A stretch of 64,000 bases of DNA, from NCBI RefSeq assembly GCF_008923245.1, contig NZ_WBOS01000008.1, positions 62,001-126,000 of the forward strand, given 5' to 3'. Below are positions 25,411 to 33,268 of the stretch, piece after piece (position 1 is the first letter of the stretch; every line of letters begins with the position of its first letter). A program made the position numbers and the translations under genes. Origin of the DNA: Cytobacillus depressus (lineage in GTDB: Bacteria; Bacillota; Bacilli; Bacillales; Cytobacillaceae). The notes beneath the pieces are model-generated. The model was given only the letters and a program-made list of their open reading frames with translations, ran no database searches and was not told the origin of the DNA.

Positions 25411-26481
25411 ATGGCCCGTTTATTAGCTTTTATTTTTCTTGCAGTTATAGTTGCTGCAGGGTGCTCAAATGAAGAAAAAAGGGAAGTAGAGGATAAGGAA
25501 GCAAGTGTCCAATTGTCAGAGCTTCAGGTTCTCGCTGATGAACTGCATATTCCTTGGTCCATTTCACAGATTGGTGAAATCTTCTACTTAACGGAAAGAC
25601 CGGGATCCATCGTAAAAATAGAAGATGGGAAAAGGGAACGACAAAAGGTCATGTTGGAAAAAGAACTGGCAACGGCCGCGGAGGCGGGGCTTTTAGGATT
25701 TGTCCTTACGCCTGACTTTTTACAAACGAATGAAGCCTTTGCCTACTACACTTATAAGGATTCGTCGGGCCAATTTAACCGAATTGTCGTGCTTCAGCTT
25801 GAGAATAGTGTATGGAAAGAGAAGCGTCTGCTTGTCGATAAAATTCCGAGCGGCCAATATCATCACGGAGGCAGGATGAAAATCGGACCAGACGGCAAAC
25901 TCTATGCCACAACAGGGGATGCCGCAACGAATCCCGAAATCGCACAGGATCTTCAATCATTAGGCGGGAAAATTTTACGAATGAATGTAGACGGTTCAAT
26001 TCCTGATGACAATCCAGTCCCTAACTCCTATGTCTATAGCTTTGGCCACCGGAATCCGCAAGGTCTTGCCTGGACTTCTGAAGGAACGCTCTATGAAAGC
26101 GAGCACGGACCATCAGCCAATGATGAAATCAACCTAATACAGGCGGGAAAAAATTACGGTTGGCCGGTTATTAAAGGGATAGAGAAAAAAGCAGCTATAG
26201 AATCACCGCTATTTACGTCTGGAGCTAACAACACTTGGGCGCCTTCAGGAATGGCTTACGCTAACGGCAAACTTTACGTGGCCGCCTTAAGAGGAAACGC
26301 AATAATTGAATTTAACCCGCAAACGAAAGAGCAAAGGGAAATCATAACAGGGCTTGGCCGCATAAGAGATGTATTTATTGAGGGCAACAGCCTCTATTTC
26401 ATTAGCAACAACACAGACGGGCGGGGAAATCCGCTTGAGAAGGATGATAAGCTATATCGTGTTGAATTATCTGCACAGTAG
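25411..26481 (+). CDS. PQQ-dependent sugar dehydrogenase-like lipoprotein
   Basis: This 356-residue precursor has a lipobox (VAAGC) and a six-bladed propeller of the soluble glucose dehydrogenase (Asd/YliI) family: IPWSISQIG, GLLGFVLTPDF, QYHHGGRMKIGPDGKLYATTGD with the catalytic histidine region, YSFGHRNPQGLAW, ESEHGPSANDEINLI and NYGWPVI. Homologues oxidise aldose sugars with PQQ, but many Bacillus members have no demonstrated cofactor. It would be anchored on the outer membrane face. GAAGGAG precedes the ATG. Confidence 0.88.
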   Translation: MARLLAFIFLAVIVAAGCSNEEKREVEDKEASVQLSELQVLADELHIPWSISQIGEIFYLTERPGSIVKIEDGKRERQKVMLEKELATAAEAGLLGFVLTPDFLQTNEAFAYYTYKDSSGQFNRIVVLQLENSVWKEKRLLVDKIPSGQYHHGGRMKIGPDGKLYATTGDAATNPEIAQDLQSLGGKILRMNVDGSIPDDNPVPNSYVYSFGHRNPQGLAWTSEGTLYESEHGPSANDEINLIQAGKNYGWPVIKGIEKKAAIESPLFTSGANNTWAPSGMAYANGKLYVAALRGNAIIEFNPQTKEQREIITGLGRIRDVFIEGNSLYFISNNTDGRGNPLEKDDKLYRVELSAQ

Positions 26482-26507
26482 GAGGAAAAAGCTTGGGGAA
26501 TTCGGCA

Positions 26508-26540
26508 AAATGTCCGTCATAAGAGTCATGACGGACATTT
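26508..26540. terminator. Hairpin between convergent genes
   Basis: AAATGTCCGTCAT (26508-26520) pairs perfectly with ATGACGGACATTT (26528-26540) around a 7-base loop. It has weak T-runs on both sides and can serve both the lipoprotein gene and the minus-strand small gene. Confidence 0.65.
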
Positions 26541-26559
26541 CACCTAAAGCCATTCGTAA

Positions 26560-26835
26560 TTACTGCATCTTCTGATTATAATACTTCACCGAATACAAGG
26601 CCCCTTCACTAACCATCGCATTGTCTTCAATATCTTGAGGATGCGGGTTTCCCGCCTTTTCTACTGGAAGTATATTACTTTTATCTAAAGGAGAAGGTAT
26701 GATTTTCCGCTTCCAATCTCTTAATAAATTTTCTGCTTTTAATCTATTCGGTTTAGAAGATAACCATACCGCGGCGGAAGCTCCAATCCCTGCTATCATG
26801 ACTGATCCCATTCCAATACTTAAGGCACGTTTCAT
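26560..26835 (-). CDS. Small conserved Bacillus protein with N-terminal membrane anchor
   Basis: This 91-residue protein starts with an uncleaved hydrophobic segment (IGMGSVMIAGIGASAAVWL) followed by a basic region and a conserved-looking end, PHPQDIEDNAMVSEGALYSV. AAAGGAGG precedes the ATG. Function is unknown; the N-terminal half resembles YtxH-like small anchored proteins only in overall design. Confidence 0.7.
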   Translation of the reverse strand: MKRALSIGMGSVMIAGIGASAAVWLSSKPNRLKAENLLRDWKRKIIPSPLDKSNILPVEKAGNPHPQDIEDNAMVSEGALYSVKYYNQKMQ

Positions 26836-27009
26836 AGTAAAGCCTCCTTTTTAATGATTGGGATTTATAACGCTTGCTTTCACCTCCTGTTCTATTTTCC
26901 ATATTTATACCCTTTTAATAGGGAGAGAAACATAATTTTTAAAAATAAATAGGATGCAATCTATTAAATATTTCAGAGAGATTACAATTCAATTAAACGG
27001 AGAAAAAAG

Positions 27010-27035
27010 GTTTAAATCTAAAGATGCGGTGGTAC
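27010..27035 (+). promoter_or_regulatory. Candidate sigma-B promoter of the general-stress gene
   Basis: GTTTAA at 27010-27015 and TGGTAC at 27030-27035, with a 14-bp spacer, resemble the sigma-B consensus GTTTAA-N12-15-GGGWAW. It lies about 75 bases before a gene whose homologues belong to the sigma-B regulon. Confidence 0.45.
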
Positions 27036-27107
27036 AAAACTAGTAAGGTTGCCGCGAGTAACCGAAAAGCTAGATTTGCTTGACAGACAAAAAAGGAGGA
27101 AATAGGA

Positions 27108-27461
27108 ATGAACACAAGACTAATTGTTAGAGAATGTGATAATGCAGTCCAAGTCCTCAATGAAGTGAAGGCGTTTGAATCAAGCGGTGTACAGTCAGAT
27201 GATATGTATGTGCTAGCCCACGAAAAAGGTCGTACAAATGAAATCGCGAGCCAGTTAGGAGTCAATACCATTGGGCTGAAGGAAGAAGGAATCGGGACCG
27301 CGCTCAAAAGTTTTTTTGAAAGCACTGGTAATACCCTTCGTAATAAAATGCAAGAAATGGGGCTTTCGAAAGAGGAAGCAGATGTATATGAAATGAAACT
27401 AGACCGCGGAAAAATATTATTATTCGTTGAAAACCATGGCACAATTGGGAGCACGCCATAA
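27108..27461 (+). CDS. General stress protein 17M-like (YflT domain)
   Basis: This 117-residue protein matches the heat-induced stress protein YflT domain: N-terminal strand RLIVRECDNAVQVLNEVKAF, central SDDMYVLAHEKGRTNEIA, and the end MKLDRGKILLFVE. The biochemical role is unknown; in B. subtilis yflT is a sigma-B general-stress gene. AAGGAGG precedes the ATG. It has its own promoter and a very strong terminator, so it is a single-gene unit. Confidence 0.85.
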   Translation: MNTRLIVRECDNAVQVLNEVKAFESSGVQSDDMYVLAHEKGRTNEIASQLGVNTIGLKEEGIGTALKSFFESTGNTLRNKMQEMGLSKEEADVYEMKLDRGKILLFVENHGTIGSTP

Positions 27462-27507
27462 GCGGGATCTTTAGTAGAACTAGCAGTCAATGAATAATTA
27501 AAAATAA

Positions 27508-27563
27508 GAGAATTGCTCCCGCTGCTGTCTTGAATTCATGACAGCAGCGGGGCAATTCTTTTT
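27508..27563 (+). terminator. Strong terminator of the YflT-like gene
   Basis: About 19 bases of left arm from GAATTGC to CTGCTGTC pair with 27539-27557 around TTGAATTCAT, with one bulge, ending in TTTTTT. Confidence 0.9.
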
Positions 27564-27599
27564 TGTTAAGAAGTTAAAATAGCGGGTTAATATTCACGC

Positions 27600-27663
27600 G
27601 TGTTTTCTGTCCATCCCCACATGGAAAAACTGTCCACTTTGCCCACGAGAGGTGTCTGACACC
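27600..27663. repeat. Palindromic GGTGTCNGACACC element, copy 2
   Basis: The perfect palindrome GGTGTCTGACACC (27651-27663) overlaps the first base of the tetR-type stop codon on the minus strand. It is preceded by TGTCCATCCCCACATGG and TGTCCACTTTGCCCACG, which resemble the flank of copy 1 in inverted order. Confidence 0.55.
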
Positions 27664-28295
27664 TAATCCGTGATACCCAAGCCACGCATGAGAAATTGAA
27701 TGGTGGCTTCGATTTCGTCTTCGTCGTTCCAATCGGCATTAGGGAATAGAATATATCGTCCGATTAGATAGCCCATAATCGTTGTGAGGGTTAAACGGAT
27801 GACTTGCTGTGGCGGAATATCAATAATTTGGCCTTTTTCTTGATAATGTTCCGTTACTTTCACATAGCGATCAAATACCTTTTTAATAATATGTTCGAAA
27901 AATTGATCCTTCAGCTCGGGATGAAAAGGAATTTCCTGAATTAAGATCTTCAAAAGAGGCAAATTTTTTTTCGCAAAGACGACACGATTTTCAATCATGG
28001 CTCTCAGAAAGTCTTCAAAATTCTCATATTTTGTATCAAGCACTTTATATAAATCCTTAATGACAAAAGGGGCAAGCAACTTAGCCATAGTAGGGGCAAC
28101 AATGCCTAACAGCAAATCTTTTTTTGTCTTATAGTGCCGGAAAATTGTCCCTTCCGCTACGCCCGCTTTCTTCGCAATTTCACTTGTTGATGTAGCGGCA
28201 TAGCCCTTTTCCGAAAAGGAATCAATCGCAGCGATAATAATCTTTTTCTGTTTATCTGTTAACTCGTCTTCATTATCGAAAAGTTGAGTAATCAA
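27663..28295 (-). CDS. TetR/AcrR-family regulator of the adjoining ABC exporter
   Basis: This 210-residue protein has the TetR DNA-binding head at residues about 17-63 (AAIDSFSEKGYAATSTSEIA, AGVAEGTIFRHYKTKKDLL) and a divergent all-helical ligand domain. It is the third gene of a minus-strand cluster behind the ATPase and permease genes, 67 bases from the permease. Two palindromes upstream of the first gene fit a TetR operator, so it probably represses its own operon until a drug or lipid ligand binds. The ligand is unknown. Confidence 0.88.
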   Translation of the reverse strand: MITQLFDNEDELTDKQKKIIIAAIDSFSEKGYAATSTSEIAKKAGVAEGTIFRHYKTKKDLLLGIVAPTMAKLLAPFVIKDLYKVLDTKYENFEDFLRAMIENRVVFAKKNLPLLKILIQEIPFHPELKDQFFEHIIKKVFDRYVKVTEHYQEKGQIIDIPPQQVIRLTLTTIMGYLIGRYILFPNADWNDEDEIEATIQFLMRGLGITD

Positions 28296-28362
28296 TGAAT
28301 CTTGCTCAGTTATGGTGAACAGCTCCTTTTTTCGACATCTTCCTTACATTATAAATGAAAGA

Positions 28363-29391
28363 TTATAGCTTTCTATACTTTCTTAATGCTGCCACATTAA
28401 GAATCATGAACAGAAGGGAAAAGCCCGCCAAGATGAGCAAGTCTTTGTAAATCATATCCCAGCCAAATCCTCTAATCATAACATTTCGTAACGCTTCATT
28501 CGCATAATATAGAGGAGTCAATGGTCCAATCCAGCTTAGCCACTTAGAGATCGTGTCCGCATTAAATAGGCCAGAAAAGAAAAGCTGCGGAACAATAACG
28601 AGCGGGATAAATTGAATCATTTGCAGCTCATTATTGGCAAAAGACGATAATAAAGTTCCTAACGTCAGCGCTGAAAAAGAGACGAGTAAAGTAATCAGCA
28701 GAACATAGCCGAATGCGCCCTCCATCATCATATCTAATACATAAATGGTGTACCAGGCGATAATGGCGGCCTGGATCATCGTAAAAATGCCAAAGCCAAT
28801 TACATAGCCAGTGACAATTTCCCATTTCCTAAGCGGACTGGATAATAATCTTTCCAATGTTCCCGTCGTTCTTTCCCGTAAAAAGGAAACGCCAGCAATG
28901 AGGAAAACAAAGAAGAAAACGAAATAGCCTAATAGGATAGGGCCTAAATAATCAAACTGACCCATTTCACTCGAGCCGTATAAATAATCCACCTTTATGT
29001 CCTTCTGCGGACTGTTTTGCTGTAAAGGCTTCAGCGCATCCTGCAGCCATTTTAGCACAGAGCCGTTCATGCCTGGATCGCTGCCCTCAAGAAAAACGGA
29101 AGGTTCCTGATTTTCGAAAAGCAAATATCCATCTATCACTCGGTCTTTTAAATCCTTTTCAGCTTCACTAGTAGAGTTATATTGTTTAATTTCGGCATTA
29201 TCTAAATTTAATTGATTTTGGATTTGATCAGGGAGATTGACTAAACCAATTTTTGGCTGATAATCTCCTCCGTTAAAAACGAAATAAAGCATCGACAATA
29301 CAAGAATTGGCGCAAAAATTAACAGAGCCATCGTTCGTTTATCCCGGACAATTTGGCGGAGAATGCGAATGACTAAAGCTGTAATCCTCAT
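28363..29391 (-). CDS. ABC-2 type exporter permease
   Basis: This 342-residue protein has one N-terminal membrane helix, a large extracytoplasmic domain (about residues 40-165) and five C-terminal helices, the DrrB/YhgE-type ABC-2 layout. The motif FLRERTTGTLERLLSSPLRKWEIVTGY is the diagnostic coupling-helix region of ABC-2 permeases. It overlaps the ATPase gene by 4 bases, so translation is coupled. Probable role: export of a drug, lipid or other hydrophobic compound. Confidence 0.9.
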   Translation of the reverse strand: MRITALVIRILRQIVRDKRTMALLIFAPILVLSMLYFVFNGGDYQPKIGLVNLPDQIQNQLNLDNAEIKQYNSTSEAEKDLKDRVIDGYLLFENQEPSVFLEGSDPGMNGSVLKWLQDALKPLQQNSPQKDIKVDYLYGSSEMGQFDYLGPILLGYFVFFFVFLIAGVSFLRERTTGTLERLLSSPLRKWEIVTGYVIGFGIFTMIQAAIIAWYTIYVLDMMMEGAFGYVLLITLLVSFSALTLGTLLSSFANNELQMIQFIPLVIVPQLFFSGLFNADTISKWLSWIGPLTPLYYANEALRNVMIRGFGWDMIYKDLLILAGFSLLFMILNVAALRKYRKL

Positions 29392-30113
29392 TGGGCAGCA
29401 CCTCCAAATACTAAAAATGCATCTTCAATGCTTGCAGAATTTGTTTTTTCCTTCAATTCGTCAGGGGTGCCTATCGCAATAAGCTGTCCTTCCCGAATCA
29501 TGCCGAGCCGGTCGCATTTCTCGGCTTCATCCATCACGTGGGTTGTAACGATAATGGTTGTGCCGTTTTCTTTCAGCTTATAAAATGCTTCCCAAATACT
29601 TTTCCTTAATACAGGATCAATGCCTACTGTCGGCTCGTCGAGAATGAGCAACTTTGGCTGATGCAACAGCGAAATGGCGAGCGAGAGTCGCCGTTTCATG
29701 CCGCCAGAGTAGGCTGAAACAAGCTTATTGAGATGATCGGATAAAGAAACAGTTTCCATCACCTCAACGATCCGCGTCTTTCGTTTCGCTCCTTTTAATC
29801 CGTAAAGGGCGGCAAAAAATTCAAGATTCTCTTTTGCGGAAAGCTCTTCGTATAAAGCATCTGACTGAGCCATATAACCGATTTTCTCAACGAGCTTAAG
29901 GCTAGGCATTTTCTCTTGAAAAATATAATTCTCTCCCTTAGTCGGAAGATCCAGCCCGACAAGCTGCTTGACTAGTGTCGTTTTCCCAGCACCGGAAGGG
30001 CCAAGGAGGCCAAAAATTTCACCGGAAGCTATTTCTAAGCTGATGTTTTGCAGAACTTGATGTTTTCCAAAAGCCTTACATACATTTTGAATAGAAACAA
30101 TCGTTTCTCCCAC
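29388..30113 (-). CDS. ABC exporter ATP-binding protein
   Basis: This 241-residue DrrA/CcmA-class ATPase has Walker A GPSGAGKTTL (about residue 38), signature YSGGMKRRLSLA and Walker B LLILDEPTVGIDP, with TTHVMDEAEKCDRLG as the H-loop region. The start codon is GTG with AGAGGTGA upstream. It is the first gene of the exporter operon, preceded by two TetR-type operators around the promoter. GC content and codon use look like the neighbours. Confidence 0.92.
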   Translation of the reverse strand: MGETIVSIQNVCKAFGKHQVLQNISLEIASGEIFGLLGPSGAGKTTLVKQLVGLDLPTKGENYIFQEKMPSLKLVEKIGYMAQSDALYEELSAKENLEFFAALYGLKGAKRKTRIVEVMETVSLSDHLNKLVSAYSGGMKRRLSLAISLLHQPKLLILDEPTVGIDPVLRKSIWEAFYKLKENGTTIIVTTHVMDEAEKCDRLGMIREGQLIAIGTPDELKEKTNSASIEDAFLVFGGAAQ

Positions 30114-30137
30114 GGAAAATCACCTCTTTTTTATTAG

Positions 30138-30153
30138 GAGTGAGTAATCACTC
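30138..30153 (-). promoter_or_regulatory. TetR-type operator 1 of the ABC exporter operon
   Basis: GAGTGA-GTAA-TCACTC is a perfect 6+6 inverted repeat with a 4-bp spacer, just upstream of the ATPase gene. An almost identical site lies 50 bp away, centre to centre. Confidence 0.7.
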
Positions 30154-30159
30154 ATTAAC

Positions 30160-30187
30160 AGTTTAACGGACAATAAAACCATTTGTA
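30160..30187 (-). promoter_or_regulatory. Candidate promoter of the ABC exporter operon, between the two operators
   Basis: On the minus strand TTTACA, an 18-bp spacer and TAAACT lie between the two operator palindromes, so a bound repressor would flank or cover it. Matches are moderate, and the boxes are given approximately. Confidence 0.4.
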
Positions 30188-30203
30188 AAGTGAGTAATCA
30201 CTC
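30188..30203 (-). promoter_or_regulatory. TetR-type operator 2 of the ABC exporter operon
   Basis: AAGTGA-GTAA-TCACTC repeats operator 1 in 15 of 16 positions and adds an outer GTGAGT/ACTCAC symmetry. It lies on the upstream side of the promoter. Confidence 0.7.
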
Positions 30204-30291
30204 ACTATTTATATATATGCTTCAATTTTATTTTTTTGAATAAAATTATGTCATTTAGCAAACGGTTCTGAACCAGAGATCTGGCGCTTTG

Positions 30292-30307
30292 TGTGCGATA
30301 AGTCACA
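30292..30307 (+). promoter_or_regulatory. Crp/Fnr-type operator upstream of a Crp/Fnr-family gene
   Basis: TGTGC-GATAAG-TCACA has the exact 5-6-5 geometry of the TGTGA-N6-TCACA site with one mismatch. It lies 61 bases before the start of a Crp/Fnr-type regulator, which suggests autoregulation. Confidence 0.5.
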
Positions 30308-30367
30308 TACCCAGTCATGTTGCTTCGATAGAATGAAAAGTAAGTGACTTGGAGGAGGTGTATTGGT

Positions 30368-31084
30368 ATGACTCATTCAGCACATCAGTCCGATATCGAG
30401 TATTTTCTTGGGAAAATTGAGATCTTTAAAAATCTCCCGAAACAGTCTGTCCAGCTGCTAGATAAAAGAATTAGCAGAAAAGCGTTTAAAAAAGGGGACC
30501 AGATTATCTCTGAATTTGATAAAGCAGAGGGAGTTTTCTTCGTTCATTCAGGGATCGTAAAATTAACGAAGGAGGATAATCAAGGGAATGAAATGATTAC
30601 TTGCATAAAGAAAAAGGGAGAAATTTTTGCAGAGGCATGCCTTTTTAATGCGGAGGGGACTTGCTATCCGGCAACGGCCACAATGATCCAGGATGGCCAA
30701 TTGTATTTTTTAAAAACGAAGGACTTGGAGCAGGAATTTCTCGTCTCTCCAGAAATGGCCGTCCAAATGATCCGCTATATGAGCGAACAGCTTCGTGATT
30801 TTACGACTATTTTAAGAGACATCGCGCTGCTTGACGTGTATATGAAAACGATTCGAACTTTAGAGCGTCTCGCTTTAAAGTTTGGCGCGAATCATTGCAA
30901 TCGCATGCATATCGAGCTTCCTATTACTGTCCAGGAATTCTCAACTCTTGTAGGAACGACAAGAGAAAGCGTCAGCCGCGTATTCTCTAAGCTTAAAAAA
31001 GATGGCATTATTGAAGTAAGAGGAAAAACCATTATCATTTCAGATTGGTGCAGATTTTGCTCCCTTTTCCATCATAAATTATAG
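30368..31084 (+). CDS. Crp/Fnr-family transcriptional regulator
   Basis: This 238-residue protein has a beta-roll sensor domain (about residues 20-120), a dimer helix and a winged helix with recognition helix GTTRESVSRVFSKLKKDGII, nearly the Fnr/Crp consensus. It has several cysteines (MITCIK, EACLF, GTCYP, and a C-terminal WCRFC), so redox or metal sensing is possible, but the spacing differs from B. subtilis Fnr. The ATG at 30368 follows GGAGGAGGTG by seven bases. It is a single gene. The region downstream is repeat array 2. Confidence 0.85.
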   Translation: MTHSAHQSDIEYFLGKIEIFKNLPKQSVQLLDKRISRKAFKKGDQIISEFDKAEGVFFVHSGIVKLTKEDNQGNEMITCIKKKGEIFAEACLFNAEGTCYPATATMIQDGQLYFLKTKDLEQEFLVSPEMAVQMIRYMSEQLRDFTTILRDIALLDVYMKTIRTLERLALKFGANHCNRMHIELPITVQEFSTLVGTTRESVSRVFSKLKKDGIIEVRGKTIIISDWCRFCSLFHHKL

Positions 31085-31187
31085 AGGTACCAGAGGAGAG
31101 CGTTGTTTAAATGCAATGCTCTTTTTTATATTAATTAGAGAAGAACTACTGCTTCATTGCCTGAAAGAACCTTATTTTTTCTTTTTC

Positions 31188-31556
31188 GGTAAATGGCCGT
31201 CATTCCCATTGCCCGAGGGCGCCACCTATTCTCACTTTCGGTAAAAGCACAGCCCTTCCATTGCCCAAGGGCGCTGCCTTTTCTCCTATTCGGTAAAAGG
31301 ACAGCCCTTCCATTGCCCGAGAGCCCCACCTATTCTCATTTTCGGTAAAAGGACAGCCCTTCCATTGCCCGAGAGCCCCGCCTTTTCTCCTATTCGGTAA
31401 AAGGACAGCCCTTCCATTGCCCGAGAGCCCCACCTTTTCTTATTTTCGGTAAAAGGACAGCCCTCCCAATGCCCGAGGGCGCCACCTATTCTCACTTTCG
31501 GTAAAAGCACAGACCTTCCATTGCCTAAGGGCGCTGCTTTTTCTCCTTTTCGGTAA
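31188..31556. repeat. Tandem array 2, 52-bp period, about 7 units
   Basis: CGGTAAA cores occur at 31188, 31239, 31291, 31343, 31395, 31447, 31499 and 31551: one step of 51 bp and six of exactly 52. A unit reads CGGTAAAAGGACAGCCCTTC, then CATTGCCCGAGAGCCCC, then ACCTTTTCTCCTATT. Odd and even units alternate at the end (CTCCTATT versus CTCATTTT), a 104-bp higher-order period. The first and last parts of the array are near copies at 260 bp (five units). Array 3 shares GGTAAAAGGA and CCATTGCCCG at the same spacing. Confidence 0.9.
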
Positions 31557-31668
31557 ATGCCAAGTATCCGCGCTAGCCATTAAAACCTTGAATAGTAATA
31601 AAACAAGGCAATCACGCCGTTTTCTCATGTATAATATAAGCAAAAATCATAGTACAGAGGTGCAAAGG

Positions 31669-32121
31669 ATGGCAGAGTTCCGTTCAAGTGTAATTATTAA
31701 TAAACCGATTGCTGAGGTATTTCAATACATAACGAGCATGGAGAATACTCCTGAAATTATGCCCAATGTCGTGAAAATGGAAAAGCTGACAGAGGGGCCG
31801 ATCGGCAAAGGGACAAAATTTAAGGAAACGCGGTCTGTAAGGGGAAAGAAGGTCAATGCAGAAATTGAAATGGTCGGATTTAAACAGGACCACTCCTTTA
31901 CAACGAGGAGTAACTCAAACGGATTAATTGTCGAGTATGCTTATGCTTTCCACGAAATTGAGGAAGGCACACAAGTGGAGCTGGACGCATTTGTGAAAAC
32001 GAGCGGCCTAATCATGAAAATGACAAAGCGTTTTATTGTCAACATGATCAAGAAAGAAGATGGATTTCAGTTGGAATATTTAAAGGACATGCTTGAAGAG
32101 AGTAAAAGTGAAGATCAATAG
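31669..32121 (+). CDS. SRPBCC (START/polyketide-cyclase-like) family protein
   Basis: This 150-residue protein has a helix-grip fold pattern: FRSSVIINKPIAEVFQYITS at the N-terminus, GPIGKGTKFKETRSVRGKK, strand-rich middle and a long C-terminal helix (MTKRFIVNMIKKEDGFQLEY). Such proteins bind hydrophobic ligands in a cavity; the ligand is unknown. The start is the ATG with GAGGTG upstream, directly after a TATAAT at 31630; an in-frame extension to 31588 is unsupported. No partner genes. Confidence 0.8.
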   Translation: MAEFRSSVIINKPIAEVFQYITSMENTPEIMPNVVKMEKLTEGPIGKGTKFKETRSVRGKKVNAEIEMVGFKQDHSFTTRSNSNGLIVEYAYAFHEIEEGTQVELDAFVKTSGLIMKMTKRFIVNMIKKEDGFQLEYLKDMLEESKSEDQ

Positions 32122-32186
32122 CGGGAGAAAAAAGGGAATCCAGCAAGTGGATCGGGATTTTCAAATACTAGTGAATAGTACTAAAA

Positions 32187-32216
32187 AGGCAATCGGTCCT
32201 TTAAAACCGACTGCCT
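32187..32216 (-). terminator. Terminator of bshB2
   Basis: On the minus strand AGGCAGTCGGT pairs with ACCGATTGCCT around TTTAAAGG, followed by TTTTTAG. Confidence 0.7.
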
Positions 32217-32227
32217 CAACCATCCCT

Positions 32228-32893
32228 TTAAAACTTGTATGTCCAAAAACGCTCGTTATGAAATCTCGCGACAACTTCCGGATCTTGATTTTCTAAGTTT
32301 ATCGCGATCTGGCTGCTGACAATCTGGGTTTGGGATACATGGGCTTTAATCGTTGCAAGCTTTCGATCGGCAAAAGCGGAAATGTTATTGACAACATCTG
32401 CTGGACCGAGGTCCTCCTCACAATTATGTGAAAAGGCGACACAATGCACTTTAGGACGGTTTTCAGCAGGCATGTCTCTCACTGCCCGGATGACCGCCGC
32501 ACCGCTTGCATCATGGTCGGGATGCACCGCATAGCCAGGATAGAAGGTAATGATTAAGGAAGGATTCACGTCTTTAATGATGGAGCTAATATGCGCTGCC
32601 ACCACTTCCTCATTCTCAAATTCCAACGTTTTATCCCGGTAGCCAAGCATTCTTAAATCCTTGATTCCTAGAATATTTGCCGCATCCTGCAATTCTTTTT
32701 TTCGAATATCCGGCAATGATTCCCTAGTGGCAAAAGGGGGATTTCCCATATTGCGTCCCATTTCTCCCAATGTCAAGCAGGCATAGGTTACCGGTGTGCC
32801 GCTATCGGTATAGGAGGCAATCGTTCCAGATACACCAAACGCCTCATCATCCGGATGGGGGAAAACAACTAGAACATGTCTTTCTTTTTCCAT
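32228..32893 (-). CDS. bshB2: Bacillithiol biosynthesis deacetylase BshB2
   Basis: This 221-residue PIG-L/LmbE-family metalloenzyme has the zinc motif HPDDE near residue 13 and HPDHDASG near residue 120. It removes the acetyl group of GlcNAc-malate, the second step in making the thiol billithiol's precursor GlcN-malate, or cleaves bacillithiol conjugates in the Bca branch. The gene partner yojF lies just upstream, the same pair as yojF-yojG in B. subtilis, which identifies this as BshB2 rather than BshB1. Bacillithiol use is consistent with a Bacillus host. Confidence 0.92.
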   Translation of the reverse strand: MEKERHVLVVFPHPDDEAFGVSGTIASYTDSGTPVTYACLTLGEMGRNMGNPPFATRESLPDIRKKELQDAANILGIKDLRMLGYRDKTLEFENEEVVAAHISSIIKDVNPSLIITFYPGYAVHPDHDASGAAVIRAVRDMPAENRPKVHCVAFSHNCEEDLGPADVVNNISAFADRKLATIKAHVSQTQIVSSQIAINLENQDPEVVARFHNERFWTYKF

Positions 32894-32923
32894 ATCATCT
32901 TTTCTCCTTTCTATAAAAAGTTG

Positions 32924-33268
32924 TTAAAACGGTGTTTCGCCTATTTGCAGCGCTACAGCAAGCTTGCCATCGAAATCATGCCCTGCTAAAAGAAGCCGCC
33001 CTTTTTCGTCGACTTCAAAATGGGTAATTCCCTCGGCATACACCCAGCCAAAGCTCAGTTTTAATCCCACTCGATATGGACCATTCCCAATAACTTTTCC
33101 GTGCTCATATTGCAGATGAGCATTCCGAATATAAGCCCCAGAAGAGAAAAATGATTTATCAAAATGGGAAGCATAGGCCCCATTTGTCGTTTCTAAGTGG
33201 ATATACACATCTTTTTTAGCAAAACGGTCTATTTCTTTTTGAACTTGTTCAAATATTACTTCTTCCAT
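32924..33268 (-). CDS. yojF: YojF-family protein (DUF1806), partner of bshB2
   Basis: This 114-residue protein matches YojF, always found beside bshB2 in bacilli, but with no known biochemical role. Conserved parts are YIHLETTNGAYASHF, FFSSGAYIRNAHLQYEHGKV and KLSFGWVYAEGITHFE. The ATG at 33268 lies six bases after GGAGG; an alternative TTG at 33286 is less well placed. It precedes bshB2 by about 30 bases on the same strand. The 406-bp gap upstream shows no gene I can recognise, only the pdxK terminator at its far end. Confidence 0.88.
   Translation of the reverse strand: MEEVIFEQVQKEIDRFAKKDVYIHLETTNGAYASHFDKSFFSSGAYIRNAHLQYEHGKVIGNGPYRVGLKLSFGWVYAEGITHFEVDEKGRLLLAGHDFDGKLAVALQIGETPF

Noticed and set aside
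31135-31643. Four overlapping minus-strand frames in array 2 with repeated peptides
   Set aside because: The unit has no stop codon on this strand in any frame; all three frames being open shows it is repeat DNA, not a repeat protein.
32093-32296. 67-codon frame between the SRPBCC gene and bshB2
   Set aside because: It overlaps the end of one gene, the terminator and the end of bshB2 on the other strand.
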